Notes: a model not told the origin generated them from the letters alone. 64,000 bases of DNA from Saturnia japonica (GCA_033032175.1 CM065309.1:19468001-19532000), one strand, 5' to 3'; positions 24,791-38,414 are shown, counted from the first letter of the stretch. Translations and numbers: made by a program.

Positions 24791-25039
24791 GACACCAAAT
24801 TATACTTTTGTCATCCAAACTACATACATATACATACAAAGTTTCATTTGGATACGACAATCAGAAGTAGGTTAAAATTTACTTCTAAGATTTGATTACA
24901 TTGTTTGTTAATTACAAGTGAAGATAATAAAAGCGTGTTAAAAACTCCGGAGACTCGTGAGACATCCGGTACTATTGTATGTAGATGGTTGGATTCCTGC
25001 TGATTCGGGATTTTTGAAGTGAGAACTTCTAATATGGGA

Positions 25040-25200
25040 GGGTAAATCGCTTCGTAACGTAACGCGTTACGGCGCCACTCTGTCTAGTTTCCCTTTCTTT
25101 CACGCATACGGCAGCATTAGGCAGGCTCCACCTCTCTCACTTTAACCCACAACCACCTTTTTTTTTAAATTAAAGTTAACACGTCTGGCGAGCGTTCCGA
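25040..25200. other. CpG-containing island with a perfect palindrome
   Basis: Contains the 14-bp perfect palindrome CGTAACGCGTTACG (25058-25071) preceded by a further CGTAA, then a CT-rich stretch. Much richer in GC than its neighbours. It could be a transposon end or a protein-binding site; neither is shown. Confidence 0.35.
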
Positions 25201-25379
25201 GACACACACGTTTTTTTATATAAACTTTTTTTAATTAGTTTAGTTCCCATCCCGTGATAAGGAACTTTTTTAGAGTCTTTGTCGAATGTATTTTGTCATG
25301 CTAAATAAATAGACAGCGCGTTATGTTAAACGTTGTCACTTTTTTACTAATTTGAATGAATTCCATCGACCGCATTACT

Positions 25380-26100
25380 AAAGAATGCCGTCAGCGTCCT
25401 CAGTATCCGTATACTATTTCCAGCCAACATCCCTCGATCCTTGGAAGCGGATTAGCGAGCTGTGCATTAAATTAGGTTATACGCTGCTACATTCAGAGCT
25501 CTTAAAGCTGCTAATTAGTTTTATTGTCCATACCGACCATCAACTCGTTCGCGGAAATCCAAACATAAACATAAGGAACCACCATAATTGCTACAAATTT
25601 ACGATCACAGATGCTTCTGATGTTTTTTTTTTTTATTGACGTTTTATCAACTGCTTCCTTAACCCACTACAGAAGTTTAAAACGTGTTAATTCCTATACA
25701 CTGCAATCTAAAATACGTACGATAACTCATTAGATTCGTAATGAAATCTAGAAAAATGTACGAATATTTTCAAACTCAGAAAAGTAATAAACAGTTGAAG
25801 GTTCCAAAAAGAGGTCTAGTTTTTTTTATTATAGAAATGAAAATAGAAGATTCTAAAAGTGGTGGAAGCCTTAAAACAAAATGTCGACTCTCGAGATTTT
25901 ATATTTATTATTAATGCTTTTCAATTAATGTTGAAAATAGGGCTCCCCGCAGTAAACGCTACATGACGTAACTCGTCCTAGAAACCGCTTCGGCCGTTGT
26001 AAATGTATCGACGTTGGAAAGGCTACTTGACTCAAGCTACAATGCATATTAGTCAATTAGCCTTTCCACCTTTGAAACGATAGTCAACTCATCTTTTCTT
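25380..26100. other. Complex, GC-richer intergenic sequence, possible conserved elements
   Basis: Blocks at 25385-25610 and 25940-26100 have balanced composition and no repeat signature. The 84-codon open frame at 25385 shows no domain or splice signals that convince, so no gene is called. Candidate conserved non-coding DNA by inference only. Confidence 0.25.
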
Positions 26101-26944
26101 GTTTTTCTACAATAGTTTTTGACAAAAACTAGACTACTCATTAGAAATTTTAATTGTTTATAACTTTCGTATGCTTGAATTGTTCGTAGATTTTTATAGA
26201 TGCCTTTACGAATTTAATGAGTTATCGCAAGTAGTACATAATTTTAAATATTATTTTAAATAATAAAAAAACGGTATTGTTAGCTAGACACTAAAAGGAA
26301 AAATAACTTTGCTGATTTCTAATAAAAGGAGTCTTATTATTAATTAACTTTTTAAAGAAACTTATTTTTTATTTACATTATAATTATCTCAAATTACCCA
26401 ATAATTTTACTCCCAAAACGATTTCAGTTTGTGGAGATCTATTTATTAATTTATACTTTTTATTTTTGTATTAATGGTGAATTATTGAAGCAACAAAAAA
26501 TTAAGGAGTTCACTTTATTAAACGCGTTTTTATTAGCTTCCTACGTATTTTAGTATGTATGTAGGTAACGGAAAATTTGAACATGATTTTGACCCTCTTC
26601 AAAACGTCGGATTAATTCGAAATTTGATATACTTGTCAAGGACGGATGACAATTCAATATTTCAAGGAGTTAGACCTTTTATCCTTACTAGGATAATCAG
26701 GATTAGCTTAGATTTTTTGTTTTCCTAAACGTATATATATAACGATAAATTATTGTAAATAATATAACTGTATAAACGTTTATTCAAAATCTTTCAATTA
26801 GGTACCATACTATTTATGTAAATTGAAATATTGAATACTGATTATTCATTACTCACAATACATTTAATTGAACATTCAAAATTTAATTTAATTACATAAT
26901 ATATTTAATATTCAATTATTTTATTACTTCTTCGAAATCTACCA

Positions 26945-27100
26945 GCTAGCCAAGCGGGCATTAGAAAATATCCTGTAATCATGCTCTCGTTTCATCACGA
27001 TGTTATCCTTGCCCGAAAGCTCAGGCTCATTGCAAGGATTCGAACTCACGTCGATCGACGCACTGTCAGTCCGTACACGCTACCACTCAAACATCATTAC
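26945..27100 (-). repeat. tRNA-headed SINE, family B, fragment
   Basis: On the minus strand it has a B-box-like GTTCGAATCCTTGC followed by GAGCCTGAGCTTTC, matching the copies at 39626 and 61281. Confidence 0.7.
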
Positions 27101-27599
27101 TTAAACTGCATGGATGATTAATAATTATATTCATGTATTTATTATAATCGATAACGGTCCGACGGCGACGCCAGTCTGTCCGTTAAGCTTCGTTACTTGT
27201 AGGTCAAGTTTATGCTCCTTATAAGTCGTTTATAAACACTTTTACTTATGTTTAAAAAATGACTTTTTTGTACTCATATTTAGCACTTTTAGTAGAGGGA
27301 AAAATTGAAAGTTGCGCGCGCATCATTATGACGGAAATGCGACAAGATGAAATGAGTAATTGATAATAATGTGTAACAATGTAAAAGTAATAATTACATA
27401 CTTAAACAAAATTAAAACAAATCACGTTAAAAAATTGTGTACCTATACCTACACACGATGCAATTAAACAAAAAAAGATAAAGTAGTAATTTGGAAGTAG
27501 ATAATTAATTGGTAGCTAAATATTTTATGGTAGTTCACCGACGTCTATTAGTTTTACGACCCCTGACATTACAGACTTCATATTTCAGCTCTAACAATG

Positions 27600-27830
27600 A
27601 CAGTTACGGATTCGAACGGAAGTTGTATACATAATGGCGCATCAATTATATAAACATCGCCTATTAATAAACATAATTGAAGGAATTTGTACCATTCCTA
27701 CGCTAATAGAGCGATCTATTCCGTGGCCATTACAAGACGATATGATTTAATGCGAATTTATTGCGGACGATAAATTAATCTTTATCGTACGTTGATCGAC
27801 TGAGGCGCGGTTAATTTGGGGGTGTATTAA
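27600..27830. other. Complex non-repeat block, possible conserved element
   Basis: Balanced composition, with segments such as GAGCGATCTATTCCGTGGCC and ACTGAGGCGCGGTTAA, no repeat relatives in the window and no good reading frame. Confidence 0.25.
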
Positions 27831-28194
27831 AAATAATATCAGTCTATAATAGAACGTTCTGGTATTTACGAGAAGAAATCTGTTGTTTGTTACTCCTATA
27901 AGATATTTATAATTTTCATATTCGTTGAAGATTAATATACATACTTATATGTACTTTAAGTAAAAATGGGAACAAAACATGAAAGTAGTTAAAATTCTCT
28001 GTCAAATTACGAATATTCAAGTGACCTATTTGTTATCAAATGCTAAACACAATGAAAGAGGGAGGTGGAGCGGAGCACAAAGGAATATTTTTGGGGTTTT
28101 CTCTCTACTAAGGGCAGTCCGATTGATGGAATACAAAATATCGCAGCTAAAGAACCTTGTGTTGGTTCTTGCAGTGAGTAGGGTTTCCAAAACT

Positions 28195-28330
28195 TCTTGA
28201 AGTAGGGGGTTCAAGGTAGGCAACCCGCCAGTGATGTTTATTGTATTACAAGCGTCCTTAGACTGGGGTAGCTGCTTACCATCAGACGGGCCGTACGCTT
28301 GCTTCCCACCTTCGTTGTATAAAAAAAATA
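28195..28330 (+). repeat. LINE-tail-type lepidopteran repeat
   Basis: Contains GGCAACCCGCCAGTG and GCTTACCATCAGACGGGCCG, the latter a very common moth LINE/SINE tail motif, then a run of A. Family attribution is from memory. Confidence 0.65.
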
Positions 28331-28387
28331 ATGCTGTAGTCATATATGTATTCCATACAAATAATATAAATCTCAAAATATTGTTTT

Positions 28388-28640
28388 TCTTGTTTATTTG
28401 AACGCGTTAATCTCTGGAATTGTTAGTCAGATTAAAAAAACTCTTTTTGAGTTTTATAGCTTATTTATTGAAGATGGTTATAGGCTATATAACTTCACGC
28501 TATACTCCTAAGTAGCGAAGCAGTAACCCTGAATGTTGAGCAATCTAGTAAGCTGTACTAATGTATGTTGGCACCCTGTAGGCAAGTACAGGGAATGAGA
28601 ACGATAGACTACTGGTAGAAACCATGGGATACGCAGCTAG
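28388..28640 (+). mobile_element. Helitron-like repeat, family C
   Basis: Begins at a TTGTTTATTTGAACGCG block and ends ATACGCAGCTAG followed by T (CTAG at 28637-28640). Matches the copies at 15688 and 34400. Confidence 0.65.
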
Positions 28641-29539
28641 TAAAATTAAATTCAAGTACTAGAGACGTTATACTTTTTAAATTATGGATGTCAAATTGTC
28701 ATGGCCGAGACGATTAATCGTGAAATGTAAATTGTACAAACAAAATACAAGTAGCTAATTCTATGATAGACGTATTAAGGTCACGTTCGATATTTTAGTC
28801 AAAAGTGCTCGTAAAGGCAGGTGATGTGATCAACATGATGCACTATTAGATTTTTATTATTATTATTTATTTAATAATATGAAAGGTTCACAATTAAATA
28901 TAAAAAATGTCCTATAAAACTGCCCTTAGCAGTTTGTCTGCATGATCTTAAATTAGTTTTTATATTACACTCATGGACATATTTAGAGGAACGCAACTAA
29001 AAAGGAAGAAGGAAGAATATCTAAAAAGGTTTTCTTATTTCATACTGGCCATGTGTACCCATTTATATATGTAATTTGAAAAAAGAAAATTTTGAATGTA
29101 ATTTTACTTACGACTTTAATTTGTTTTTTTTTTTTTGCTATCTGTTAATTTCTTTGATACGTAGTATATGAAATTCTGTAGGATATTGTTGTTTTAAAAA
29201 AAATTAACATTGTTTCTGTTTATTTCGACACAAAATAGTTATTATTGAGTGAAGGGAGCTTCATTTGATAAGTATGAGTGATAACTTATGATGAATGTGA
29301 TATAATTTGTAATGTTTGCTTAGCTAAAACATGTCGCCAAATACTTATTGATATATTCCGACTGAGACACTCTCTTTTGTTTTCACTTTGCTGGTTGGTA
29401 GTACAATTAGGTCTGACCACTATATACCAGGTCTTACACCCACCATAGGTTTGACGCGTTCCATCATTAGCCGATTTATATAAGGATCGATGGGTATAGG
29501 TTGCGTGCACCATGCACATAGTGATAATTTCGCCATATG
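28641..29539. other. AT-rich spacer, nothing recognised
   Basis: Includes a short (TTA)n-like stretch near 28853-28880. No gene is supported. Confidence 0.45.
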
Positions 29540-29738
29540 GTTATTGTAGAGAAATTCGAATAAGACTTGTTAGTTATGGTTTAATGGTTTATTTAAATGA
29601 ATTATTACATATGTCACACGTTATGTTAGATAGCGAGCGGTAGTACTGAGTCGCTCATGGTTGCGAGCCAACTGACTCGTATGTACAATAACATAATATT
29701 ATAACTAACAAGTCTTATTCGAATTTCTCTACAGTTAT
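29540..29738. mobile_element. 189-bp TG..CA element with 33-bp inverted ends and 5-bp target duplication
   Basis: The element (29545-29733) begins TGTAGAGAAATTCG and ends in its exact reverse complement. The first 33 bases (29545-29577) and last 33 bases (29701-29733) are perfect inverted repeats. It is flanked by GTTAT on both sides (29540-29544, 29734-29738). TG..CA ends plus a 5-bp duplication are those of a solo LTR of a retrotransposon; the long perfect inverted repeat instead suggests a MITE. No coding capacity. Perfect ends suggest a fairly recent insertion. Confidence 0.85.
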
Positions 29739-29999
29739 CTTTTGATTTATCGCGTTTCGGGATCAGCAAGGCTTGTAGACTGGGATGACAAAGATGACCA
29801 TTTTTTTATGTACTTTGCTCGCCTTTAAGCACAATACCGACACTTGCCATGCTATTAAACTCAAAAATTATACCGGTTTTAAAACACGTACAATGAATAT
29901 TTACTAACACAAAAATGGTCTCAAAAAGTCACCCAAGCACCAATAATTTTATTTTCTAGTAACTATTATAATAAATTTAGTTGACATAACAAAAATAGA

Positions 30000-30190
30000 A
30001 AACCAACTTTAATGATTTTGAAGAGTTCCCTGATGTTTCTTGAATGAGACCACCCTTGAGGTATCCTCTTTCCAATGAAAAAAGAATCATCTAAATCAGT
30101 TAATAAACAAAGAAGTTATGGCTAAACATTCTTAAAAAAATATACATTCGAATTAAGAACCGACTCCTTTTTTGAAGTCGGTTAAATAAA
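30000..30190 (+). repeat. Dispersed repeat ending in a hairpin (family D)
   Basis: Contains GAAGAGTTCCCTG, ACATTCGAATTAAGAACC and a terminal hairpin ACCGACTCCTTTTTTGAAG followed by TCGGT. Related to 41790-41935 and 39200-39290. A common moth repeat end; class uncertain. Confidence 0.6.
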
Positions 30191-30229
30191 ATAATAAAGC
30201 GTGCCGTCGATTTGTGTTGAAAAATATTT

Positions 30230-30480
30230 AGGTGAGTTACGTAAGACGTCCCAGAAAGACGACCTTTACGCTACAATAATTTATGCGTAGAATTTGCATA
30301 ACAGACGAGCGACTGCAGCTTCGTGGAGCTGTAACTCATTCATTTCGAAGCCCTCGACATGCCTGATAGTTTTAATGTCCGACAAGCGTTTGCCAAATGT
30401 CAATTCTTTGTAACGAGGCCGCGGCCGCCCGGCCGGCCGGTCGCATCTGTCGTCCAATCATCAAGTGTCCTCGAAGTGTA
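30230..30480. other. GC-rich island with GGCCG tandem core
   Basis: At 30415-30444, 28 of 30 bases are G or C, built on GGCCG units, within otherwise AT-rich DNA. The surrounding 250 bp is also complex and CpG-containing. No reading frame convinces. It could be a promoter-like or conserved element, or a low-complexity expansion. Confidence 0.35.
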
Positions 30481-30834
30481 ATTATTGTAAATTGCATTAA
30501 TTCTCATAATTCATAAGTAACTATAATACAGAAAGAACATATAATTCACATATGTGTTCTATAAAAAAAAGGTAGATGTAATAACAAATTACCTCAAGGT
30601 AGAGCTAGAAAGAACCAAAATATTAGGTTTCTTTTGATAAAGTATGCAATTACCGTGAACTCGCATTTAATTCATTACTCAAATATAATCAGTAGATCTA
30701 TAGAGTATGAAAAAAAAGAAAAGGAATTAACTTGTAATGTAGATTGTAGACTGTACGCACACTCGCATACGCATTAGGCCATGTTAGATCTATGTAATAC
30801 CACAATAATACTGCTACTACGTTGCCGCCAGGGA

Positions 30835-30975
30835 TGGGTGACGTACCAGGTTTCAGTGTCGTGTACAAGGTACCAGATAAAAATTGTTGTTTGGGAGATT
30901 GATGTTTGAAGATGTTTGAGTGTACGTGGTTTTTTGTCAAATACCAACTTTTAGCGACATCTGGGGCAGGAGGCG
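30835..30975 (+). repeat. Diverged dispersed repeat
   Basis: Shares blocks with 13340-13620 (GGTACCAGATAAA and TTTTAGCGACATCTG). Confidence 0.5.
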
Positions 30976-31913
30976 ATGGACTGCCTATCTATCGTTGGTT
31001 GCATGGTTTTTAAATTGTACTAAGCTTACGGTGTCCTCCCTTACAATGCTACTATATAAATAAAAAATAGACATTTATTATATCAAAGGCTAAGGTAATA
31101 AATGTAGGGTAGGGGGCCCTGCCCATCATAATTAATCATTTTTATTTAGTAAATATTTTTTTTTAAATCTATAACATAAATATTATTTTTAAATATTCAA
31201 ATCCATCATAAAATTGTTTCTAGTTATAATGTTTTTTTAGGGTTATGTGTTTAAGTTATAAGTTATAGTGCTAAAAAGGTTTTTTTTATCAAACAACAGA
31301 CGAGACGATTGAAGAACAACTTTCACGGATTACAAAACCAGTGACAATCTGATAAGCGCTTATCGAATGATCCGTAATGTAATCTTGGAATTAACCTAGC
31401 AATTAATAAATGCAGTTCGGTTTAATTTATTTAATTCAATTAAACAACATATTATTTTTTGTACATATCAATATTCAGACACTCGTAAATAATATCTTTT
31501 AGCAGATCGTTACTAAATTCTTATTAAAATTAAATAATGTTTAAAAGATTTATATACATCTTGAAACTAGAAACCGAAAAGTCTACCGAATACAACAAAT
31601 TAGCACCTAACCCGTTATAAAATATTATTGACCTAACTCGAGGATTTGAAAACTTGCGAATGAAATTTATATGATCAGCAACCAGCGGTCTAGACTTTGA
31701 TGTAGGAAACATAAACCACTTGAAAGCTTTCTAATGTACTTGTTGAATTATAAATATATATGCATCCAATTACTCGGAATTTATTATCGTGTTCACAGAC
31801 AGCACACTAAAACATGCGAGCTGGTGACCGGCTTTGTAAAATGATTTTTTTAGTTACACTTTTTATGCTTCTTTTAAAATTGAGACCCGCATTTCATGTG
31901 ATGGAAGTGCAAT

Positions 31914-32060
31914 CTATACTAATATTATAAATGCGAAAGTAACTCTGTCTGTCTGTTACGTTTTCACGCCTAGACCGCTGAACCAATTTTGATAAAATTT
32001 GCTTTTTTATAGCTTAAATAAAACTTTAAGGGTAGAAAATAGGGGATGAAAGTTTCTATG
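31914..32060 (+). repeat. Helitron 5'-end-like fragment
   Basis: Begins TCTATACTAATATTATAAAT, a 5' terminus often seen in lepidopteran Helitrons, followed by CTGTCTGTCTGTTACG and GACCGCTGAACCAATTTTGA. The 3' end was not found. Confidence 0.6.
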
Positions 32061-34399
32061 AAAAAAATATGGGAACACCAATTGCTTATGCGCGATAATG
32101 GTGAAATGACATCGGCTGCCATACCAACCAGTTTGTTGATTGTCAATCTAGTTTGTTGATTTTTTGACATTGTTATATTTAATAAGAAATGTATTGTATT
32201 TCTAATTTACCTATTAAATAATAGTCCAGTATTCTTTTTAAGATTGGCTGAAGTGTTTTTAATCTGTTTAACTACGCAGTACGGCTTAATTACTGTTTTA
32301 TTTTATTATAGAAATATGACGTGCGTTGTCAATTGCGGCTCGCAGGAGTTTATATATTCTAAACGATATACCTATTGTAAATTAACTGGATTATACAGTT
32401 ATGCTACAAGTGTATTATTTCATTGTATTATTCCACATATGGTGAAAATAAAACTTGGGTGAAAGTTTGTATGAAGAACCCGTCATGTCTCACATTACTG
32501 ATGTTCAAATTTATGCTTTTGGTAAGAAAGAAATAAAAAGAATTATTTGATGAAAATTGTACACGGGAAATACACGCCATTCCCCAATAGATACGGCATA
32601 TGAATTGTCAACAATATGGGTGAAAGTAAAGTTACGGTATGTAAATAACTACTGCGTAACTATAAGCGCGTGTGGTACACAAAATTAACCAAGTTAACCA
32701 AATAAGTTTTTCTTGTTAATCTTTGTGAGATACTAACTTCACAATGCAGACCACTCTGTAAAACTGAAGTATAATTTTTTTGTGTAAGTAGGTTTTTTTC
32801 ATGAAAATTATGTAGAGGACAGATATTCAGTGCACCTGTTAATTAATATTAAGTTATCACAGCGACCTGTAACTCAATAACTCACCTATAACCAACATCA
32901 AATTGGCTCTAAGTGCTAATCGAAGTCAATAATTTATAGCTTGCCACTCCTAAAAATTAAGTTGGAACGGCTCGTGTACCAAATTTCCTAGCATGGAAAT
33001 ATCTCACTGACAGCGGCAAATACTTTAGTTTTGATAAATGATTCAGTAAATGATAGTTTTTTTAATATTCTGGACGATAATGTTCCCGAGGTACATTTTT
33101 GTCATCACAAAAACCATAGCTTACTGTTGCAAACCGTTCTCAAGGACCATAATCATGAACCAAAAGTTGAGCATTTTTATTTACTGAATTTTATTTAGTG
33201 GTCGCTTTTAGGACAATTATTATAATGACTACACGTTATAACTTATCAATAATTGAAGTCAAAAAGAAATGTTAAGGCTATTTAAAAAAATCAGGGTATG
33301 CACCATTTAGGTATATTATAAACAGTGTCAACAATTTCACAAGAAAGATATTTATTACCTTAAATATCTATAATTAACCGTTGTACCACTGGCTACTGAG
33401 GTCGTGTCAATTATAAGAAAGGGCTCCTTGTCATTCTTAATTGAAACCTGTCTTAAACCCTACCCGTTTAGTAGGTACACATGGTCGGCCTACAATCTCT
33501 TTGCGATGGATTCGGGGCCATTAATTTGCCTGCGGACTAAATGTAATAAAGTATAAATTTCAAGAAAGAAAGTAAGACTTGGCTGAAGTCATAGATTTAA
33601 TTAAATGCAGTCGCGATGATACTGAAGTCAGAATTTATATTAATTGGATGTGCCTTTCGCACTACTAAAGATTAAGTGAATAGGTACTAATGAGTTTGTG
33701 TAATTTGATTTATAATACAGATATTATAAAATTCGAATTAGGCTGCGTATCCACGAGATATGTGAAAGGTAGCTAGGCGGTGCGCGAAGAAATAATCCAC
33801 CAATAAGATTACTTCATTTTCCTAGACTCGTTTAGTGCAGCTTTGGAGGAAAAGGGCTAGCGAAGGTGTTTGTACAAACAAAAAAGGGAGAGATGTGAGC
33901 AAGCGAGGAATGTGTGTGAGAGCAACATACGCTGCTTTAATTTATTACCTGAAATGAAGCTAAAACTATGTAAGCAAAACCTGTGCTAGGTTCAACTGCG
34001 AAAGCTCCACAGCCACATATATTTGTGTCACCAAAGAGTAGTGTTCCATCGTGTCCCGGGCGGAAGGGTGTGATTGGCAACACACATTGAAACACGGTGT
34101 AACTCAATCCTTACAAATAGCAACCTGTTACGACTGGCCACAGGACCGCGGATATTTTGATATTGATTATATATAATATGTAGATATACGCTACCTAGAC
34201 TATCTAACATCAAGTTGACTGTATATCTCTTTGTTACCTTTTTTTATTGCGTATTTGTCTTAACATATAAAGCCTTTCTTATCTCATACTTTCAAGTTAG
34301 TCTGCAGTATTAGAAATTTTGCTACTTAGTGTCCACTATTACAATACTGAACTGCGCTGCTAATAAAACATAGAATGCATTGTCGGAAGCTTTATCAAC
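32061..34399. other. AT-rich intergenic DNA, nothing recognised
   Basis: No gene is supported. A small GC-richer patch lies near 33475-33540 (CACATGGTCGGCC, GATTCGGGGCCATT). Confidence 0.4.
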
Positions 34400-34640
34400 G
34401 GTATATTACTAATATTATAAGGTTCAAGATGTTGTTTTTGTTTGTTTGAACACGCTATTCTTTGGAACCGCATGTTGGATTTGAAAAACTACTTTTGGAT
34501 TTTATAGTCTATATTTATTGAGGAAGGATATAGATTTTATAACTTCAAACTACGCTCCTCAGGAGTGAAGCAGTAACCATTAAGACAAAGCAATCTGACA
34601 AACTATAGGCAAGTACGGGAGTTAATCGAATATATTTAAC
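34400..34640 (+). repeat. Helitron-like repeat, family C, diverged
   Basis: TATTACTAATATTATAAGG near 34403 resembles a Helitron 5' end; the body shares the family-C blocks (GTTTGTTTGAACACGCTA, GAGGAAGGATATAG). The 3' end is blurred. Confidence 0.55.
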
Positions 34641-37600
34641 ACTGTTAAAGCCGCGAAGCACTGCCTATTTATACATAAATCATCATATTAACTAATTATT
34701 TACCAGTTAAGAGATTATCTAAGATATCTGTAATTTCTACAGCATTTTTTCAACGTAAAGTGTTCCATAAATATGGAAATGACGCAGCAAAACGTTCTAA
34801 CAATTTACGTAACATTTCGTTGTGGGATACATTTTTCTCAATAAACAGTAACCTCAGTATAAATAAACATTAGCATGAGCTATAGAGCTGATTTGCAATA
34901 AATTATAAATTTTTATTTGTTTTTACATACATATTTTTGTAATGGTAATCGAGCGAGTTCGATTCAAGGGCCTCACTGCGGCATACCGCGCCGCGCTGTA
35001 TCTACCTACTGATAGGAAAAATCCATCTTAATTTTAACTGAATCTCGAAGAACAACATCATCTGCCGTATGTGGGACTACTTCACGTGTATATTCAAATT
35101 TATTACAAGATCCATAGAAAACACCTTGACATTTATTTGACTTATAAAACGAAAAACAAAACAAAACGGAAGCGTAGATACTATAATAAATTAATTTTCT
35201 AAACTCCCTTTTAGATTTATTGATAATGTTTTGGCATAAGCAGCTTTGACGTTTGTGTGCGTAATAAATATGTTTTAGTGCTTTGTTTTAAAGTGCGCCC
35301 ACTCGAGAGACATTTAGAAAAGTTACACGATTAAAATTTATCATAAAACTTTTATTATCTATGTAATACAGTTGAATTTCCTTTGTGATTCACAGAACTG
35401 TCTTTGCTTTGCTAAATTATACAATTGTGGAAAATCTAGACATATTTTAAAACGTTATACCTTGAACTAAAACACTAAATCCTCTTTTAAAGTTTTTACT
35501 GCAAGTGCTTGAGTACAATGCGGCCGCGATTCTTTTATTATTGTTGGAAACATTTGCGAATGTGATATTTATCGTTGAAAAATTCAAAGAGAATTAGAAC
35601 TCGTAACAGAGTTCTGAGAAATATCACCGAGTTCTGTGCAAGTTTAAAACCCACCTATGATGTGTTTATGAAGATTGACACATCAAAAAACTCGAAACAC
35701 GAAAGTATTTAGTCCGACAAGTTCGTCTACACAATAGCTGGACTGCGTAGGTTTCACTAAATTTATAAATAAACTGTAATAATCATGAAAATAAATATAT
35801 TCACTAGATAGCAAATCATAAACAAAAACAGATTCGATAACTACATGACAGAATGAGATAGGTAATGTTAGTTGCGTTAACGTTGTTTATATCTCGACGT
35901 GTGAATGAAAAATTAGGTTTATCTCAATAATTATATAATTCTGTAATTTAACATTAGATTAAATGAATTAATAGCAATTGTTAATCAAGAAAAAGTCACT
36001 TTCGTGAAGCGTAATTCATTTGTTTGCATAAGAATTACTTATTACTTACTATTTGCAGTTTTGAATAGAGTGCAAAAGCATAGTATGCTTGTTAAGTTAA
36101 ATGTGAATGATAATTGAAAAAATGAAATAAATGGAAAAAATGATAAAACTAGGTAAATGAAAAAACCCTTAAGAAGTCTTTGAACGTTTTGTACACCAAC
36201 TGGTGATTCTACTAAAAAAATAACTTAAACTGATACTAATTATTGATATTAATTTTGACTTCCTTGAAGATGAAATTCTTCGCTATTACCAATTTACCTT
36301 AATTTTTCTTTACTTTAAAAACAAAATTAAATCTACACTTGAAGTTAGCAGCAAGATTTACGATGAGTTTTCGCTACAAGTTAGAACTCAATAAAAAAAT
36401 ATAGATATTAGGGTAAGCTTAATTGATTTGTACACGGGCATATTTGTTGAATGAATGAACAAAGTAAATAACAGTGCAAATGTGTGTGGAAGTGCAAGTC
36501 AAAGACGATTAAAAGAAACTTATGCGGATGAAATAAAATAGGACATATTATACTGCACGGAGAAAAGTAAGAAGAAATAAAAACCGGCAAAGATCTATGA
36601 AGGAATTAATGAAGTGTCTTTCAAAGATAGTGCGAGAAGTATTGCACGATCCTTTCTAAATGGAATAGAAAATGTGATGCTAAATGGATTTTATATTATA
36701 AGTCAATTGTTGTAATATTCATTAATTTCGAAGTCGACTTGTTTCAGACTTAAATATATTATATTTACATTAGAACCGCGTGCAAAATTTCATAACAGGA
36801 ACTAAAATTATTAGGTTTCCGAAATAATTTCAAAGTAAACATGACCGCCTTATGTATTGCCACTTGCCAGTGCTTTTACTTAATTTGAATTTTTTTTTTT
36901 TAACCTAGGCAAATAGTTACCAGTGACTTACTACTTGTATTTATATTAATTAATAATATTATAATAAATAACTGTACATAGTATATTTCTACAAATTATG
37001 ATAATTATAATACAAACGATCAGGTGTGCAAAGACAAGAATTTCTCTTTAACTGACTAACAACATTAAATCTCATTCAAAATAGGAATGAGTTTCTGAGA
37101 AGCTTTTGCAGTGGTATTTGCGCATCAGCAAAACGAAAGCCCCCTGCCGATGAATGTAGGTACCTATAATTCATATACAAATAGATTTACTACAGTAATT
37201 TTACTGTATTCTAACTCATCGTCGAGTATAATTTATTGGGATTATAAGTAAAAAGAACGTCGTGTCTATATTTAGTTCCTTGTTACGTGTTTTATGATCC
37301 CATGAAATAATGCTGATGCTGAATATATTATCGTCAAGTATGAGCAAATACTATCCGTGTTGTATGTGTAGTAAAATTTATACTTATAAATTATGATATT
37401 GAATAAGTAATGATATCTCTTCGCGCCATTTGAAGCCTATTTCTGATGGTGCACTGTTATTTGTACGCATGAGGTAGTTTCGACCTCATTCCTCGGTGAA
37501 CATTTATTAAAAACATTACACACAAACCTCGTTCGTCTCAAGTCAATCAACTCGACCACGACTCACTTATCCGTTAACTTTTTGTGGTCGACAACATAGT

Positions 37601-38414
37601 ATTTAACATTAAGAACAGAACGAACGACCGCTTTAATATAAGTAGTATGCATAACAAACGTAATGCGGTGTACAGTGACATGAATATAAAGCTTCGGAGA
37701 AAGGTCATAACCAAGACATTATCACTTGAAAAGGTTTCGTATTGGCAGTATTGCGTTAGGCCATTTGTTCAGATAATGTTTTCATTTTCAAGTTGTTAAC
37801 TAGGCGAAAACTTAAAATTCCTATTCCTAACTATAATTGCTTCCAATTTTAAATCACAAAAAAAAATCTAAACGTAACATCCTCTCTACACAGAAATATA
37901 AATCCAGAAACTGTAGTCCCTAAAATTCTAATTGTGCTTTCAACATTTCCGGACCCTTTGTAAACTTTTTTGGATATTTGGTAATATTTGCCGAGTTATT
38001 CATCCTTATTCTTGTCGTAGAGAAAATAAGAAAAAAGATAAACTCGAGAAGTTACATAACGTTCAATAATCGATAAAGATTCTTGGTAACTTATTAATGA
38101 AAGTTTATTCATTCATTACTAAAATCATTAATCAATATTGTTACACTATACGATCCGATCAAACATTCATATGAATGAGTATTCGAGGTATCATTAAGTA
38201 TGTTTAATGGGATAATTATTATTAATAGTTTATTAATGCTGTTTAAAATGGTCCATACATTTGGTTATAAGAAAATAAGTGCCACCTCCAACTGGCATAT
38301 CAACTTTTTTTGCTGAAGTTTTCACCGAGCTTTGTCTTATGTTAAGATAATATTGATAAAGATGAGATGATAAGAAATTCAGTGTTCTTTCACACATCGA
38401 CGTTATCGTTAGAT
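34641..38414. other. AT-rich intergenic DNA, nothing recognised
   Basis: No gene or clear repeat is supported. Short open frames lack family features. Confidence 0.4.

Noticed and set aside
25385..25639. 84-codon open frame starting at a good-looking ATG
   Set aside because: No domain, signal peptide or splice evidence. It ends in a T-run and the composition alone does not establish a gene.
37470..37495. TGAGGTAGT, identical to the start of let-7 microRNA, in a small hairpin
   Set aside because: The bases after the seed do not match let-7, and the inverted repeat is only about 7 bp with a short loop, far too small for a microRNA precursor.
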